Positions 8,109 to 18,163 of a DNA stretch of 44,406 bases are shown here, in pieces. Under the pieces are notes generated by a model that saw nothing but the letters and a program-made list of their open reading frames with translations, was not told the origin of the DNA and did not search any database. Every line of letters begins with the position of its first letter. Position 1 is the stretch's first letter. The stretch is taken from NCBI RefSeq assembly GCF_004353915.1, contig NZ_SMRP01000010.1:1-44406 (forward strand), written 5' to 3'. Source of the DNA: Paraburkholderia silviterrae (GTDB lineage: Bacteria; Pseudomonadota; Gammaproteobacteria; Burkholderiales; Burkholderiaceae). The position numbers were made by a program, and so were the translations under genes.

Positions 8109-9860
8109 GTGTGCCGGTGGGCCCGGCGGCCTTTGCCGCGTTCGCGGCGCATGCCGTCGCCTGCGCTCAAAGGGTGTCGCTGGAGGCCGCCGCCTGGTGG
8201 CAGGGAGGCGCATTTGCCGGAGTTCGATTCCAGGGCGTCGCCGAAATTGCAGCCCAGCGCGCAGTCCAGCGCGAGGCGCATTTGGGCGCGCGCCTCGCAG
8301 GTCGGGGTGATGGTGTTCGCCGCGGCGCTGCCGGTGCTGCTGTGCGTGGCATTCACGCGTTACGAAGCGGCGCGCCTCGTGCGCAGCGAGGCCGAGCTCG
8401 CTTCCAACTTCGTCGTCAATCAGGTCATGGCGATTGTCGGGCGCGCGCGCGATGCGGCACAGGGCTTCGTGCCGCGCGCGGCCGAGCCGTGCTCGAAGCT
8501 TGCGGCCGCGCTCACGCTCGGCACGGCCACTCAGCCCTATATTCGCACGCTCAATATCGTCGATGGCGACCGCCTCGCCTGCTCCTCGGCGCTCGGCCAG
8601 CAGTCGATCGCGGCACACGTCTTCACGGCCGGCGACGGGCGCATGCCGCGCGGCGACTGGCTCGCGATCGTGCCCCGCACGCCGATGGTGACCGATCGCC
8701 CGGCGCTGCTGGTGGGCGTGCGTGCGCCGGGCGCACGCGCCGTCATCGCCGTGGTCGACTCGCAATATCTGCTCGACCTGCTGCACGCGGCCGCGCCGCT
8801 TTCCGCGTATCGCGAGGCCGAGCTGCGCGTAGGCACCGGCACCTCGCTGCGCGAGGCGAGCGGCGATGCCCCGATAGCCTCCAGCCCGGTCGTCGCCGAC
8901 ACACGCAAGCTGTTCGCCAGCAGCGTGATCGATCTGCGCCTCTACGGCGAGCCCGCGCACCTGAACAAGGCATGGGGCGCTTTGCTCCTGCGCTACATGC
9001 CGTGGGTCGCGGCGTTCTCGGGGCTGCTCGCGTGGCTCGTGCACCGCGCGCAGCGCAACCGCCAGTCGCGCCGCGAGCAGTTGCTGCGCGCGATGCGCGC
9101 GGGCGAATTCCATGTCGAGTATCAACCGCTTTATGGCGTCGAGTCGGGGCGGTGCGAAGGGGCCGAGGCGCTGCTGCGCTGGGTCCGACCGGGCATGGGC
9201 GCGGTGCGTCCCGACGAGTTCATTCCCGGCGCTGAGGAAGACGGGGTGATCGTGCCGCTCACGCAGCATCTGCTGAAGCTGATTGCGCGCGACGTCATGC
9301 TGTGGGGCACGCGGCCCGGCTTTCACCTGGGCATCAACTTCGCGCCTGAGCATCTCTCGGGCGCGGATCTGCTGCCCGACGTGCGGCGCTTCATGGGCGT
9401 GATCGCAGGACGCCGGATCCAGACGGTGCTGGAGATCACCGAGCGCTCGATCATGCGCAACACCGAGCATGCGCGGCGCAATCTGGAGGCATTGCGCGCC
9501 GAGGGCGTGCAGGTGGCGATCGACGACTTCGGCACGGGCTTCTGCGCGCTCTCGTATCTCGAGAAATTTCCATTCGATATCCTGAAGATCGACCGGGGCT
9601 TTGTGCTGACGATCGATGCCGAGGGGCGCAGCGCCGTCGTGCTCGATGCGATCATTGGCCTCGCGCACAGCCTGGGCGCGCGCCTCGTGGCCGAGGGCGT
9701 GGCCTCGCAGGCGCAGTTCGAGTATCTGCGCGCACGCGGCACGCACTACATTCAGGGCTTCCTCTACGCGAAGCCGATGCCGGCCGACGTCTTCAGCCGC
9801 TGGTACAGCCGCGCCGGGAGCGAGGTGTCCGCCGACCCGGCGGTGACGGCGCGGCACTGA
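8109..9860 (+). CDS. CSS-motif EAL cyclic-di-GMP phosphodiesterase
   Basis: The 583-residue protein has a membrane helix at about 65-82, a periplasmic loop with the CSS-type cysteines (EPCSKL and LACSSALG), a second helix at about 293-312 and a cytoplasmic EAL domain from about 320. The EAL motif is at 353-355 (AEALLRW). Other metal and catalytic residues are present: GINFAPEHL, EITERS, DDFGTGF, LKIDRGF and AEGV. CSS-domain phosphodiesterases are known to be gated by periplasmic thiol redox state. The enzyme should hydrolyse c-di-GMP to pGpG, opposing the cyclase just upstream. The GTG start at 8109 lacks a strong ribosome site; ATG 8151 is possible and keeps all domains. Confidence 0.88.
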   Translation: MCRWARRPLPRSRRMPSPALKGCRWRPPPGGREAHLPEFDSRASPKLQPSAQSSARRIWARASQVGVMVFAAALPVLLCVAFTRYEAARLVRSEAELASNFVVNQVMAIVGRARDAAQGFVPRAAEPCSKLAAALTLGTATQPYIRTLNIVDGDRLACSSALGQQSIAAHVFTAGDGRMPRGDWLAIVPRTPMVTDRPALLVGVRAPGARAVIAVVDSQYLLDLLHAAAPLSAYREAELRVGTGTSLREASGDAPIASSPVVADTRKLFASSVIDLRLYGEPAHLNKAWGALLLRYMPWVAAFSGLLAWLVHRAQRNRQSRREQLLRAMRAGEFHVEYQPLYGVESGRCEGAEALLRWVRPGMGAVRPDEFIPGAEEDGVIVPLTQHLLKLIARDVMLWGTRPGFHLGINFAPEHLSGADLLPDVRRFMGVIAGRRIQTVLEITERSIMRNTEHARRNLEALRAEGVQVAIDDFGTGFCALSYLEKFPFDILKIDRGFVLTIDAEGRSAVVLDAIIGLAHSLGARLVAEGVASQAQFEYLRARGTHYIQGFLYAKPMPADVFSRWYSRAGSEVSADPAVTARH

Positions 9861-9863
9861 CTC

Positions 9864-9894
9864 AAAAAAAACGGGCGGCTATCGCAGCCGCCCG
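9864..9894 (-). terminator. Intrinsic terminator of the sugar ABC transporter operon
   Basis: Read on the minus strand, a 9-bp GC-rich stem (CGGGCGGCT pairing with AGCCGCCCG, 9872-9880 with 9886-9894) with a 5-base loop is followed by eight T residues (the A-run at 9864-9871). It lies 36 bases beyond the stop of the binding-protein gene and can also stop the convergent phosphodiesterase transcript. Confidence 0.9.
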
Positions 9895-9929
9895 CTTGAA
9901 ACATGAGGAGCAGGTGGGGGAGCTAAAGC

Positions 9930-10883
9930 TCAGTGCGGCGAGGTCCAGCCCTTGTAGCTGCTGACGTTGTCACGCGTAATGAGTTGTGGCGTCATCTCGA
10001 TCATCGGATTGGCGGGATTCTTGCCATTCATGATGTCGTAGCCCACTTGCACGGCCGTCTGCGCCATCTTCCACGGATCCTGGCTTGCCGAAGCCTGCAC
10101 GAGCGTGTCGGTCTTCAGTGCCGATTCGATATCGGGCGCGCCGTCCACCGAGGTGATCACAATGCCGTTGCGGTGCAGTTGCTTCGCGGCCAGGTCGCTG
10201 CCCACGGCCTGCGGATCGTTGATGGTGAACACGCCGGCAAGCTGCGGGAAGCGCGTGAGATAGCCCTGCATCGTATTCATGCCGCCTTCGCGCGAGCCCT
10301 TGCCGTCCTGGTCGTCGGAGAGGATCTTGATGCCGGGCGACTTCGCGAGCACTTGCTTGCAGCCGTTCACGCGGTCGATCACGGCGGAGACCTGCGGGCC
10401 GTTCTCGATGATCACGTTACCCTTGCCATTGATCTTTTTCGACAGGTACTCGCACGAGATCTGGCCGGCCTTGACGTTATCGGTCTGCACGGTGGCGTTG
10501 GCGCCCGCGGCAGCCACGTCCACGGCCACCACCACGATGCCCGCGGCGCGGGCCTTGCGCACGGCCGGCTCGATCGCCTTGGGATCGGAGGCGTTCAGCA
10601 GGATCATGTCGACGTGCGCGGAGATGAAGTTGTCGATCTGCGTGAACTGCTTGTTCAGGTCGTAGTCGGCGGACACGGCCGTGACTTTCGCGTTCGGGTT
10701 GAGCTGCCTGGCTTTTGCCTCCGCGCCCTGCACGATGGTCACGAAGTAAGGATTGCCAAGCGAGCCTACGGTGATGCCGATCGACTTCAGTTGCTTGTCG
10801 GCGGCGTGCGCGCCTTGCAGGGCGAAGCCAAGCGTGAGTGCGGCAGCGGCGCGAACCGCGAATGCAGCCTTTTTCTTGAACAT
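9930..10883 (-). CDS. Periplasmic sugar-binding protein of ABC transporter (RbsB type)
   Basis: The 317-residue protein starts MFKKKAAF with GGAGA upstream and has a signal peptide ending at GAHA/AD, about residue 24. The mature part begins KSIGITVGSLGNPYFVTIVQ, the hallmark of the periplasmic-binding-protein family 4 (ribose, xylose, galactose, polyol) fold. Further family segments are DMILLNASDP, GIVVVAVDV and TINDPQAVGSD. It captures substrate and hands it to the permease. It is the last gene of the operon ROK regulator, ATPase, permease, binding protein, 116 bases after the permease. The precise sugar cannot be told from sequence, and no catabolic enzyme lies in the operon. Confidence 0.9.
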   Translation of the reverse strand: MFKKKAAFAVRAAAALTLGFALQGAHAADKQLKSIGITVGSLGNPYFVTIVQGAEAKARQLNPNAKVTAVSADYDLNKQFTQIDNFISAHVDMILLNASDPKAIEPAVRKARAAGIVVVAVDVAAAGANATVQTDNVKAGQISCEYLSKKINGKGNVIIENGPQVSAVIDRVNGCKQVLAKSPGIKILSDDQDGKGSREGGMNTMQGYLTRFPQLAGVFTINDPQAVGSDLAAKQLHRNGIVITSVDGAPDIESALKTDTLVQASASQDPWKMAQTAVQVGYDIMNGKNPANPMIEMTPQLITRDNVSSYKGWTSPH

Positions 10884-10999
10884 GAGTACGTCTCCAGAGG
10901 GGTCCAGTTGTGTGTGGAGCGGTGCGGGTGCAGGAGGACCGTCTGCGCCCGCTTTTAACCAGGAAGTTTCGGGTTCCGGACGCGGGTCCGTGAGCGCTT

Positions 11000-12034
11000 T
11001 CAGGTGCGCGCCGAGCCGCGCTGGCGATAGCGGTCGAGCGCCACAGCGCCGACGATCACGAGGCCCTTGATGATGTATTGCCAGATGTCCGAGACGCCGA
11101 GCAGCACGAGGCCATTCGAGAGCACCGCGATGATGAGCGCGCCGATCAGCGTGCCGACGATCGAGCCCACGCCGCCCACGAAACTCGTGCCGCCCAGGAT
11201 CACCGCGGCGATGGCGTCGAGTTCGTACGACTGGCCGAGCTGCAGGCCGTTTGCGGCGTAGAGGCGGGCGGCCGACATCACCGCGCCGAGGCCGGCGAGC
11301 AGGCCCGAGACCGCGTAGACGAACAGCTCGATGCCGCGGACCTTGATACCGGAGAGACGCGCGGCTTCGGGGTTGCCGCCCACCGAGTAGATATGCAGGC
11401 CGAGCACCGTGCGGCGCAGCACGAACCACGAGACGGCCACCACCACGAGCGCGATGATGACGAGCCAGGGCACGCCGAACACCGTGCCGTTGCCGATGAA
11501 GGCGAACGACAGTTCCGGGTTGAAGAGGGTGGTGTCGTGGCCCATCAGGCGAGCGATGCCGCGCACGGCAGTGAGCGAGCCCAGCGTGACGATGAAGGGC
11601 GGCAGGCGCAGCACCGAGATCAGCGCGCCGTTGATGAGGCCGAAGCCGAGGCCCACGCCCAGCGCGGCGGGAATGCCGAGCCAGCCCCAGCCCGCGATGT
11701 TCGAGCAGAGCATGGCCGCGACCGCCGATGCGGCGAGTATCGAGCCCACCGAGAGGTCGATGCCGCCCGTGAGAATCACGAAGGTCATGCCGGCGGCGAG
11801 CACGATGTTGATCGACGCCTGCTGCGTGACGATCGAGAGGTTCTGCAGCGTGGCGAAGCCGTCGGTCAGGAAGCCGAAGCCGATGCACAGCAGCACGAGC
11901 ACGGGCAGCATGCCCGCCGTGCGCATGATCGATTTCACGCGTGCGCGATGGCCGTCGACGGCGGTACTGCGAGTGGCCTGGGCCGGTTGCGCGGGCGACG
12001 CTGCAACGCCATGGCGGGGAAGAATGCTCTTCAT
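11000..12034 (-). CDS. Sugar ABC transporter permease (RbsC type)
   Basis: The 344-residue protein has a hydrophilic N-terminal tail of about 40 residues, then 8-10 hydrophobic helices. NIVLAAGMTFVILTGGIDLS followed by VGSILA is the diagnostic RbsC/XylH/AraH signature, and AIAAVILGGTSFVGGVGSIV the second conserved block. It forms the membrane channel, probably as a homodimer, with the neighbouring ATPase. It starts 42 bases after the ATPase stop, in the same operon. It is of usual length for the family. Confidence 0.92.
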   Translation of the reverse strand: MKSILPRHGVAASPAQPAQATRSTAVDGHRARVKSIMRTAGMLPVLVLLCIGFGFLTDGFATLQNLSIVTQQASINIVLAAGMTFVILTGGIDLSVGSILAASAVAAMLCSNIAGWGWLGIPAALGVGLGFGLINGALISVLRLPPFIVTLGSLTAVRGIARLMGHDTTLFNPELSFAFIGNGTVFGVPWLVIIALVVVAVSWFVLRRTVLGLHIYSVGGNPEAARLSGIKVRGIELFVYAVSGLLAGLGAVMSAARLYAANGLQLGQSYELDAIAAVILGGTSFVGGVGSIVGTLIGALIIAVLSNGLVLLGVSDIWQYIIKGLVIVGAVALDRYRQRGSART

Positions 12035-12076
12035 GATGTAGTGCTCCTCAATATCTCTTCGACGCTTGCGTCAGAA

Positions 12077-13616
<1,540 letters not shown>

Positions 13617-13630
<14 letters not shown>

Positions 13631-14867
13631 GGCTCGTCTCCTGCGTTTGTGCGCCGGCGCCCATCAGGATGCCCGCACGTGGCGAAAAGTTGTAGAACAT
13701 GGGCAGCGTGGCGGCGCCGAGCGCACCCGCGTCGGGGCCGAAGGTGCCGCGCACCAGCGTGGGCGTGCCGCGCGCCTCAGGCGCGGTGGCCGCCACGGCC
13801 ACGCGCAGGCGCTGCATGAGCGTGTCGATGAGGCCCGCGTCCACGTCGGCGTCGAGCACCACGGCCGGCACGTCGAGCACGCACAGCGCGGAGCGCAATG
13901 CGGGCGCGAGCGCGTCGATGCAGTCCTCGAGCCATTCCTCGACCGCCGGATGGCCGCGCGCGATGCACGCCTCGATATCGGCGCGGTTTTCCACTTTCTC
14001 GCCGTGGTATTGCAGATGGCGGCGCAGCGCGATGAGCGAGGCGCGCGAAAGCAGGATGTCCCACTTGGCCGCTGGCTTGGGCGCCGAAGGCAGGGCGCTC
14101 GGCGGCACGGGCATCACAGCGAAGTCGCCCGCGTTGCCGGTGAGGCCGCGCACGCAGTCGCCGTCGATGGCGATGCCGCCGCCAATCGCCGGGCCGAGAA
14201 AGAGATAGAGGAAGTCATCGCGCTGGCGCCCGCAGCCGTAGAAGATCTCGGCGATGGCGGCGGCGTTGCCGTCGTTTTCGCTGAACACGGGCAGCCCGAC
14301 CGCCTGGCTCAGTTGGCCCGCGAAATCGACGTCGCTCCACACGCGGAACGTGTCGGCGGGCAGGCCCAGCTCGCGCATCCAGCTGTCGAGGTTGTACGGC
14401 TGTGCCACGCCAATGCCCGCGAGACGGCTGCGCTCGGCCTTGCTGAGCAATCCTGAGAGTTCGCGGATATCCTGCTGGACGATTTCCTGCGCGAGGGCGG
14501 GCGGCGGCAGCAGCATGTCGTGCGAGCGGCGCTCGATCATCTGGCCCGCGAAGTCCACCAGCACGGTTTCGATGTTGGTCCGGTCCAGACGCACGCCGAT
14601 GGCGAATGCGCCGCGCGGCGAAAGGCGCAGGAGCGAGGCGGGCTGGCCGCGTCCACCGTCCAGACGCCGCCCGCTCATCTCGATCAGCCCGCTTTCCGTG
14701 AGCGATGTGATGATGCTGCCCACGGCCGTGCTGGTGAGATTCGCAAGGCGGGCGAGATCGGCCTTCGAGGCCTCGCCGGCGCGCCGCAGCGCCTGCAGCA
14801 GCAGGCGCTCGTTGAAGCGGCGGACATTGGCCGAGTTGCTGCCCTGACCGACATGCGGACTTCTCAC
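13617..14867 (-). CDS. ROK-family transcriptional repressor of the sugar transporter operon
   Basis: From GTG 14867 (GGAGGAGA three bases upstream) the protein has 416 residues. An N-terminal winged helix at about 20-75 (LLLQALRRAGEASKADLARL, then STAVGSIITSL) is followed by the actin-like ROK sugar-binding fold (FAIGVRLDRTNIETVLVDF, VFSENDGNAAAIAE, LFLGPAIGGGIAIDG). The zinc-binding Cys cluster of classical ROK proteins is not evident. This fits the NagC/XylR/Mlc type: a repressor released by a sugar. It heads the operon and a 25-bp palindrome lies 40 bases upstream, so it probably represses itself and the transporter. An earlier in-frame ATG at 14918 lies inside that palindrome and is unlikely. 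Confidence 0.88.
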
Positions 14868-14883
14868 GTGTCTCCTCCGGTTA

Positions 14884-14904
14884 CGCCAGCAGGGGTTGCT
14901 GGCG
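14884..14904 (-). promoter_or_regulatory. Stem-loop in the 5' leader of the ROK/transporter operon
   Basis: CGCCAGCA (14884-14891) pairs perfectly with TGCTGGCG (14897-14904) over a 5-base loop. It sits two bases from the palindromic operator and 16 bases before the GTG start of the repressor. No T-tract follows. It could stabilise the message, affect ribosome access or be a second protein site. Confidence 0.5.
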
Positions 14905-14906
14905 AC

Positions 14907-14931
14907 TAAATAAATCAAGTTGATTTATTTA
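14907..14931. promoter_or_regulatory. 25-bp perfect palindrome, candidate ROK operator
   Basis: Two 12-base arms, TAAATAAATCAA and TTGATTTATTTA, flank a single G. It is AT-rich in a GC-rich genome and located 40 bases upstream of the ROK repressor start. Known ROK operators (NagC, Mlc, XylR) are AT-rich inverted repeats rich in TTATTT/AAATAA half-sites, which this matches in style. It probably controls the minus-strand operon. Confidence 0.75.
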
Positions 14932-15126
14932 ATGCTGGAAAGCGCCACGTGTCAGCCTGGGGAAATCCCGGCACCCGGCGGGCATGCCTCCGGCACGGCG
15001 TTGCCGGAGCGGGGGCGAGTTCCAAGGGTGTGTCGTTTTCCTGCGCTATGCTTTCGGTTGCTTTCACCGGCGCGCCCATGGACTTCGAGCGCCCGCAATG
15101 CACTCACTCAATGGAATCGGCACTTC

Positions 15127-15495
15127 ATGGCATACATGCTGCTCATCACCGAGCCGCGCGGTCAGCGCGAGGCGCGCACCCAGGCCGAAGGCGAGGCGCT
15201 CTACGCGCGCATGCTGCGCTTCGCCGACGACCTCACCACGCGTGGCGTGCTGCTCGACGCACAATCGCTGGTCTCCGACAAGGAGGCTGCCCGCGTGCAG
15301 GTGCGCGAAGGGCGGGCGAGCGTGCTCGACGGCCCGTTCGCGGAGGTCAAGGAAATGATAGGCGGCTTTTTTCTGATCAATAGCGCAACGCGCGAGGAGG
15401 CGCTCGCCATCGCGCGCGAGTGCCCGGCGGCGCAGTGGGCGAGTGTCGAGGTGCGCGAGACCGGGCCGTGCTTTCGCGAGCCGCCTGAAGACTGA
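15127..15495 (+). CDS. YCII-related DGPF-domain protein (first)
   Basis: Starting at MAYMLLITEPRG the protein has 122 residues and contains the signature DGPFAEVKEMIGGFF at about 72-86. DGPF/YCII proteins are small ferredoxin-like-fold proteins; their activity is not settled. They are known to sit beside ECF42 sigma factors, as here. The open frame extends upstream to 14920, but that part overlaps the ROK operator and is unlike the family. The ribosome site (GGAATCGG) is weak. It heads the four-gene unit DGPF, DGPF, VOC, sigma factor. Confidence 0.82.
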   Translation: MAYMLLITEPRGQREARTQAEGEALYARMLRFADDLTTRGVLLDAQSLVSDKEAARVQVREGRASVLDGPFAEVKEMIGGFFLINSATREEALAIARECPAAQWASVEVRETGPCFREPPED

Positions 15496-15639
15496 CAACC
15501 GGCACGTTTCCAGGTAGTTTCCCTGGGGAGCGCAAAAAAATTGTCGGGCGATGTCGATTTGCGTGGGCGTTGCGCGTCGTATGAGTGAGCGCATCGAAAC
15601 GATGTCGCCTCCTTTACCTCACATAGCCAGGAGCAAGCA

Positions 15640-16062
15640 ATGCGATTCATGATCATGGTGCGCGCCAACGCGATGAGCGAATCCGGCGAGACCCCCGACG
15701 ACCCGGAGATGTTCGCCGAGATGGCCGCCTACCACGAGGAACTGGCCAAGGCGGGCGTGCTGCTCGACGCCTCGGGCCTGCAACCGAGCGCGCGCGGCTT
15801 TCGCGTGCACTACACCGACGGCAAGCCCGCCATCGTCGACGGGCCGTTCGCCGAGACGAAGGAGCTGATCGCCGGCTACACGCTGATCCAGGTGCGCTCG
15901 CGCGACGAAGCGCTCGAATGGGCGCGGCGCTTCCCGGCGCCGTTCGGCAAGCACGCCGATGGCGAGATCGAAGTGCGCCAACTTTTCGAACTCGACGATT
16001 TCGCGCCGTGCGAGGGCATCGAACGCTTTCGCAAGCTCGAAGTCGGGAGCAATGCCAAGTAA
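15640..16062 (+). CDS. YCII-related DGPF-domain protein (second)
   Basis: The 140-residue protein starts MRFMIMVRANAMSESGE, typical of the family, and has the signature DGPFAETKELIAGYTLI at about 67-83. AGGAG lies 6 bases before the ATG. It follows the first DGPF gene by 144 bases, with an imperfect CCAGG/CCTGG hairpin and an A-run between them, so it may have its own promoter. It is related to, but clearly diverged from, the first copy and carries an extra C-terminal tail (LFELDDFAPCEGIERFRKLE) common in this subgroup. Confidence 0.87.
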   Translation: MRFMIMVRANAMSESGETPDDPEMFAEMAAYHEELAKAGVLLDASGLQPSARGFRVHYTDGKPAIVDGPFAETKELIAGYTLIQVRSRDEALEWARRFPAPFGKHADGEIEVRQLFELDDFAPCEGIERFRKLEVGSNAK

Positions 16063-16118
16063 GCAATCCACTCACTCAACCACCAGGCAATCCGAAGTAA
16101 TCTATAAAGGACACGATT

Positions 16119-16541
16119 ATGCACAAGCACATCTTCGTCAATCTGGGCGTGCGCGACCTGAAGCGCTCGATGGACTTTTTCGGCAAAGTCGGCTTCACGT
16201 TCGAGCCCAAATTCACCAATGACCAGGCCGCCTGCATGGTGATCGGCGAGAACATCTTCGCGATGCTGCTCACCACCGACTTCATGCGCACCTTCACCGA
16301 CAAGGCGCTCGTCGACGCGCGCGAGCAGACCGAAGTGCTCGTGTGCCTCTCGTGCGAGTCGCGCGACGAAGTCAACGCGCTCGTGGAAAAGGCGCTGGCG
16401 GCGGGCGGCAGCTCGAAGCGCCCGCCGATGGACTGCGGCGACGCAATGTACGGCCGCAGCTTCGAAGACCCCGACGGGCACATCTGGGAACTGATGTGGA
16501 TGTCGCCGGAGGCGGTGGAGAAAGGGGCGCACGGCGCGTGA
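16119..16541 (+). CDS. VOC-superfamily (glyoxalase-like) protein
   Basis: The 140-residue protein has the paired beta-alpha-beta-beta-beta layout of the vicinal oxygen chelate fold: IFVNLGVRDLKRSMDFFGKV at the start and FEDPDGHIWELMWM near the end, the latter carrying the usual metal-ligand glutamate. Members range from glyoxalases and dioxygenases to resistance proteins; the reaction here is unknown. It ends TGATG, overlapping the sigma factor start by one base, so the two are translationally coupled. VOC genes often accompany DGPF/ECF42 clusters. Confidence 0.85.
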   Translation: MHKHIFVNLGVRDLKRSMDFFGKVGFTFEPKFTNDQAACMVIGENIFAMLLTTDFMRTFTDKALVDAREQTEVLVCLSCESRDEVNALVEKALAAGGSSKRPPMDCGDAMYGRSFEDPDGHIWELMWMSPEAVEKGAHGA

Positions 16542-18091
16542 TGCATGAGCAGGGCCCCGAGGGCCCAGAGAGCCACGGGCATGACGATGCCGCTGGACAT
16601 GCCGCGACGCACCGCGCGATCGCCGCGGTCTGGCGCATCGAATCCGCAAAGGTGATCGCCCACGCCGCTCGCCTGCTGGGCGACGTGGGCCTCGCCGAGG
16701 ATGCTGCACAGGACGCGCTCGTCGCGGCGCTCGAAAGCTGGCCCGCGAGCGGCATCCCCGCCAACCCGGGAGCATGGCTGATGACCGCCGCGAAGCACCG
16801 CGCACTTGACCGCTTGCGGCGGGCCGCCTCGCATGCGCGCGCACACGAAGCGCTGGGCGCGGACCTCGAAGCGCTCGAGGCGCATTTCGCGCCCGACTTT
16901 GTTGAGGCGCTGGACGCCGCGCGCGAAGACGAGATCGGCGACGACCTGTTGCGGCTCCTGTTCGTGGCAAGTCATCCGGTGCTGCCGCGCGAGGGCCGCG
17001 TGGCGCTCACGTTGCGCCTGCTGGGCGGGCTGACTACGGCTGAGATCGCGCGCGCGTTTCTTGTCTCCGAGGCCACTGTCGCGCAGCGCATCGTGCGTGC
17101 GAAGCGCACGCTCGCTGAAGCGAAAGTGCCGTTCGAGGTGCCGGACAAGGCAGCGCGTGCGGCGCGGCTCGCTTCGGTGCTCGAAGTCATCTACCTGATT
17201 TTCAACGAAGGTTACGCGGCGACGGCGGGCGCCGACTGGATGCGGCCGGCGCTCTGCGAAGAAGCGCTGCGCCTCGCCCGCATGCTGGGCGAACTGGTAC
17301 CTGAGGAATCCGAAGTGCATGGGCTCACAGCGCTGCTGGAGCTGCAGGTGTCCCGCTTGCCTGCACGGGTGGACAGGCAAGGCCGCGCCGTGCTGCTCGC
17401 CGACCAGAACCGTGCGCGCTGGGATGCGCTGCTGATCCGGCGCGGCTTTGCCGCACTCGCGCGTGCGGAGCAATGTGCGGCGCTAGCTGTGGCGCTGTTG
17501 GGCGCGCAGTCGGCGCCCCGAACATCGGCTCAAATGGGCGCTCAATCGGCGCCTCGAACGCCGGCCCAAACGGGCGCTCAATCGACGCCTCGAACGCCTG
17601 CTCAAACGGGCGCTCAAACGCCGGCTCAAACACCGGCTCATACGGCCGCTCAAATGGCGGTGCTGTCGGCAGATCAATCGGCGCAACGGGGCGCCACCGC
17701 AACGCTCGGCCCCTACGCGCTGCAGGCCGCGCTCGCCGCCTGCCATGCGCGCGCGCCGAGCACGCAGGAAACCGACTGGATGCGCATCGTAGCGCTCTAC
17801 GACGCGCTCTTGCGCATCGACCCTTCTCCCGTGGTGCAACTCAATCGCGCGGTGGCGGTCGGCATGGCGTACGGGCCGCAAGCGGCGCTCGCCATCGTCG
17901 ACATGCTGTGCGAGGCGCCCGCCTTGCGCCACTACCCCTGGCTGCCCGCCACGCGCGGCGATCTGCTGGCGAAACTGGGCCGCGCGAGCGAGGCGCGCGC
18001 CGAATTCGAGCGCGCCGCTGCGCTCACGCAGAACGCGCGCGACCGCGAGGTGCTGCTCGCGCGGGCCGCAACGACCCCGGCGCGAACATAG
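16541..18091 (+). CDS. ECF42-type sigma factor with C-terminal extension and repeat insertion
   Basis: The 516-residue protein starts at ATG 16541, overlapping the VOC stop. Sigma region 2 lies at about 29-95 (RLLGDVGLAEDAAQDALVAA, NPGAWLMTAAKHRALDRLRR) and region 4 at about 140-200 (LLGGLTTAEIARAFLVSEAT). A long C-terminal extension follows (FNEGYAATAG, RIDPSPVVQLNRAVAV, LPATRGDLLAKLGRASEA), as in the ECF42 group, which lacks an anti-sigma gene and is linked to DGPF proteins. Family members are roughly 400-430 residues; the excess is a 78-residue insertion at about 312-389 made mainly of a 12-residue repeat, placed between AALARAEQ and GPYALQAALAACHARA, which are normally close together. Function in the cell is unknown. 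Confidence 0.88.
   Translation: MHEQGPEGPESHGHDDAAGHAATHRAIAAVWRIESAKVIAHAARLLGDVGLAEDAAQDALVAALESWPASGIPANPGAWLMTAAKHRALDRLRRAASHARAHEALGADLEALEAHFAPDFVEALDAAREDEIGDDLLRLLFVASHPVLPREGRVALTLRLLGGLTTAEIARAFLVSEATVAQRIVRAKRTLAEAKVPFEVPDKAARAARLASVLEVIYLIFNEGYAATAGADWMRPALCEEALRLARMLGELVPEESEVHGLTALLELQVSRLPARVDRQGRAVLLADQNRARWDALLIRRGFAALARAEQCAALAVALLGAQSAPRTSAQMGAQSAPRTPAQTGAQSTPRTPAQTGAQTPAQTPAHTAAQMAVLSADQSAQRGATATLGPYALQAALAACHARAPSTQETDWMRIVALYDALLRIDPSPVVQLNRAVAVGMAYGPQAALAIVDMLCEAPALRHYPWLPATRGDLLAKLGRASEARAEFERAAALTQNARDREVLLARAATTPART
17501..17644 (+). repeat. 36-bp tandem repeat inside the ECF42-type sigma gene
   Basis: Three near-identical 36-base units (17501-17536, 17537-17572, 17573-17608) encode GAQSAPRTSAQM, GAQSAPRTPAQT and GAQSTPRTPAQT, followed by a degenerate fourth unit GAQTPAQTPAHT and a partial AAQM. 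The unit is an exact multiple of three, so copy-number change would keep the frame. Confidence 0.92.
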
Positions 18092-18163
18092 CGACGCGGT
18101 GCATTCGCCAGCTCGCGCCGCGACTCGATGGCAGGCCTCGCCCGTTCGCGCGCGGACACGACG

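Noticed and set aside
15500..15545. Terminator between the two DGPF genes
   Set aside because: The CCAGG/CCTGG stem is short and followed by an A-run on the coding strand, not T; at most weak attenuation.
17325..17702. Minus-strand frame with FERPFEPAFE repeats
   Set aside because: It is the antisense reading of the 36-bp repeat in the sigma factor gene.
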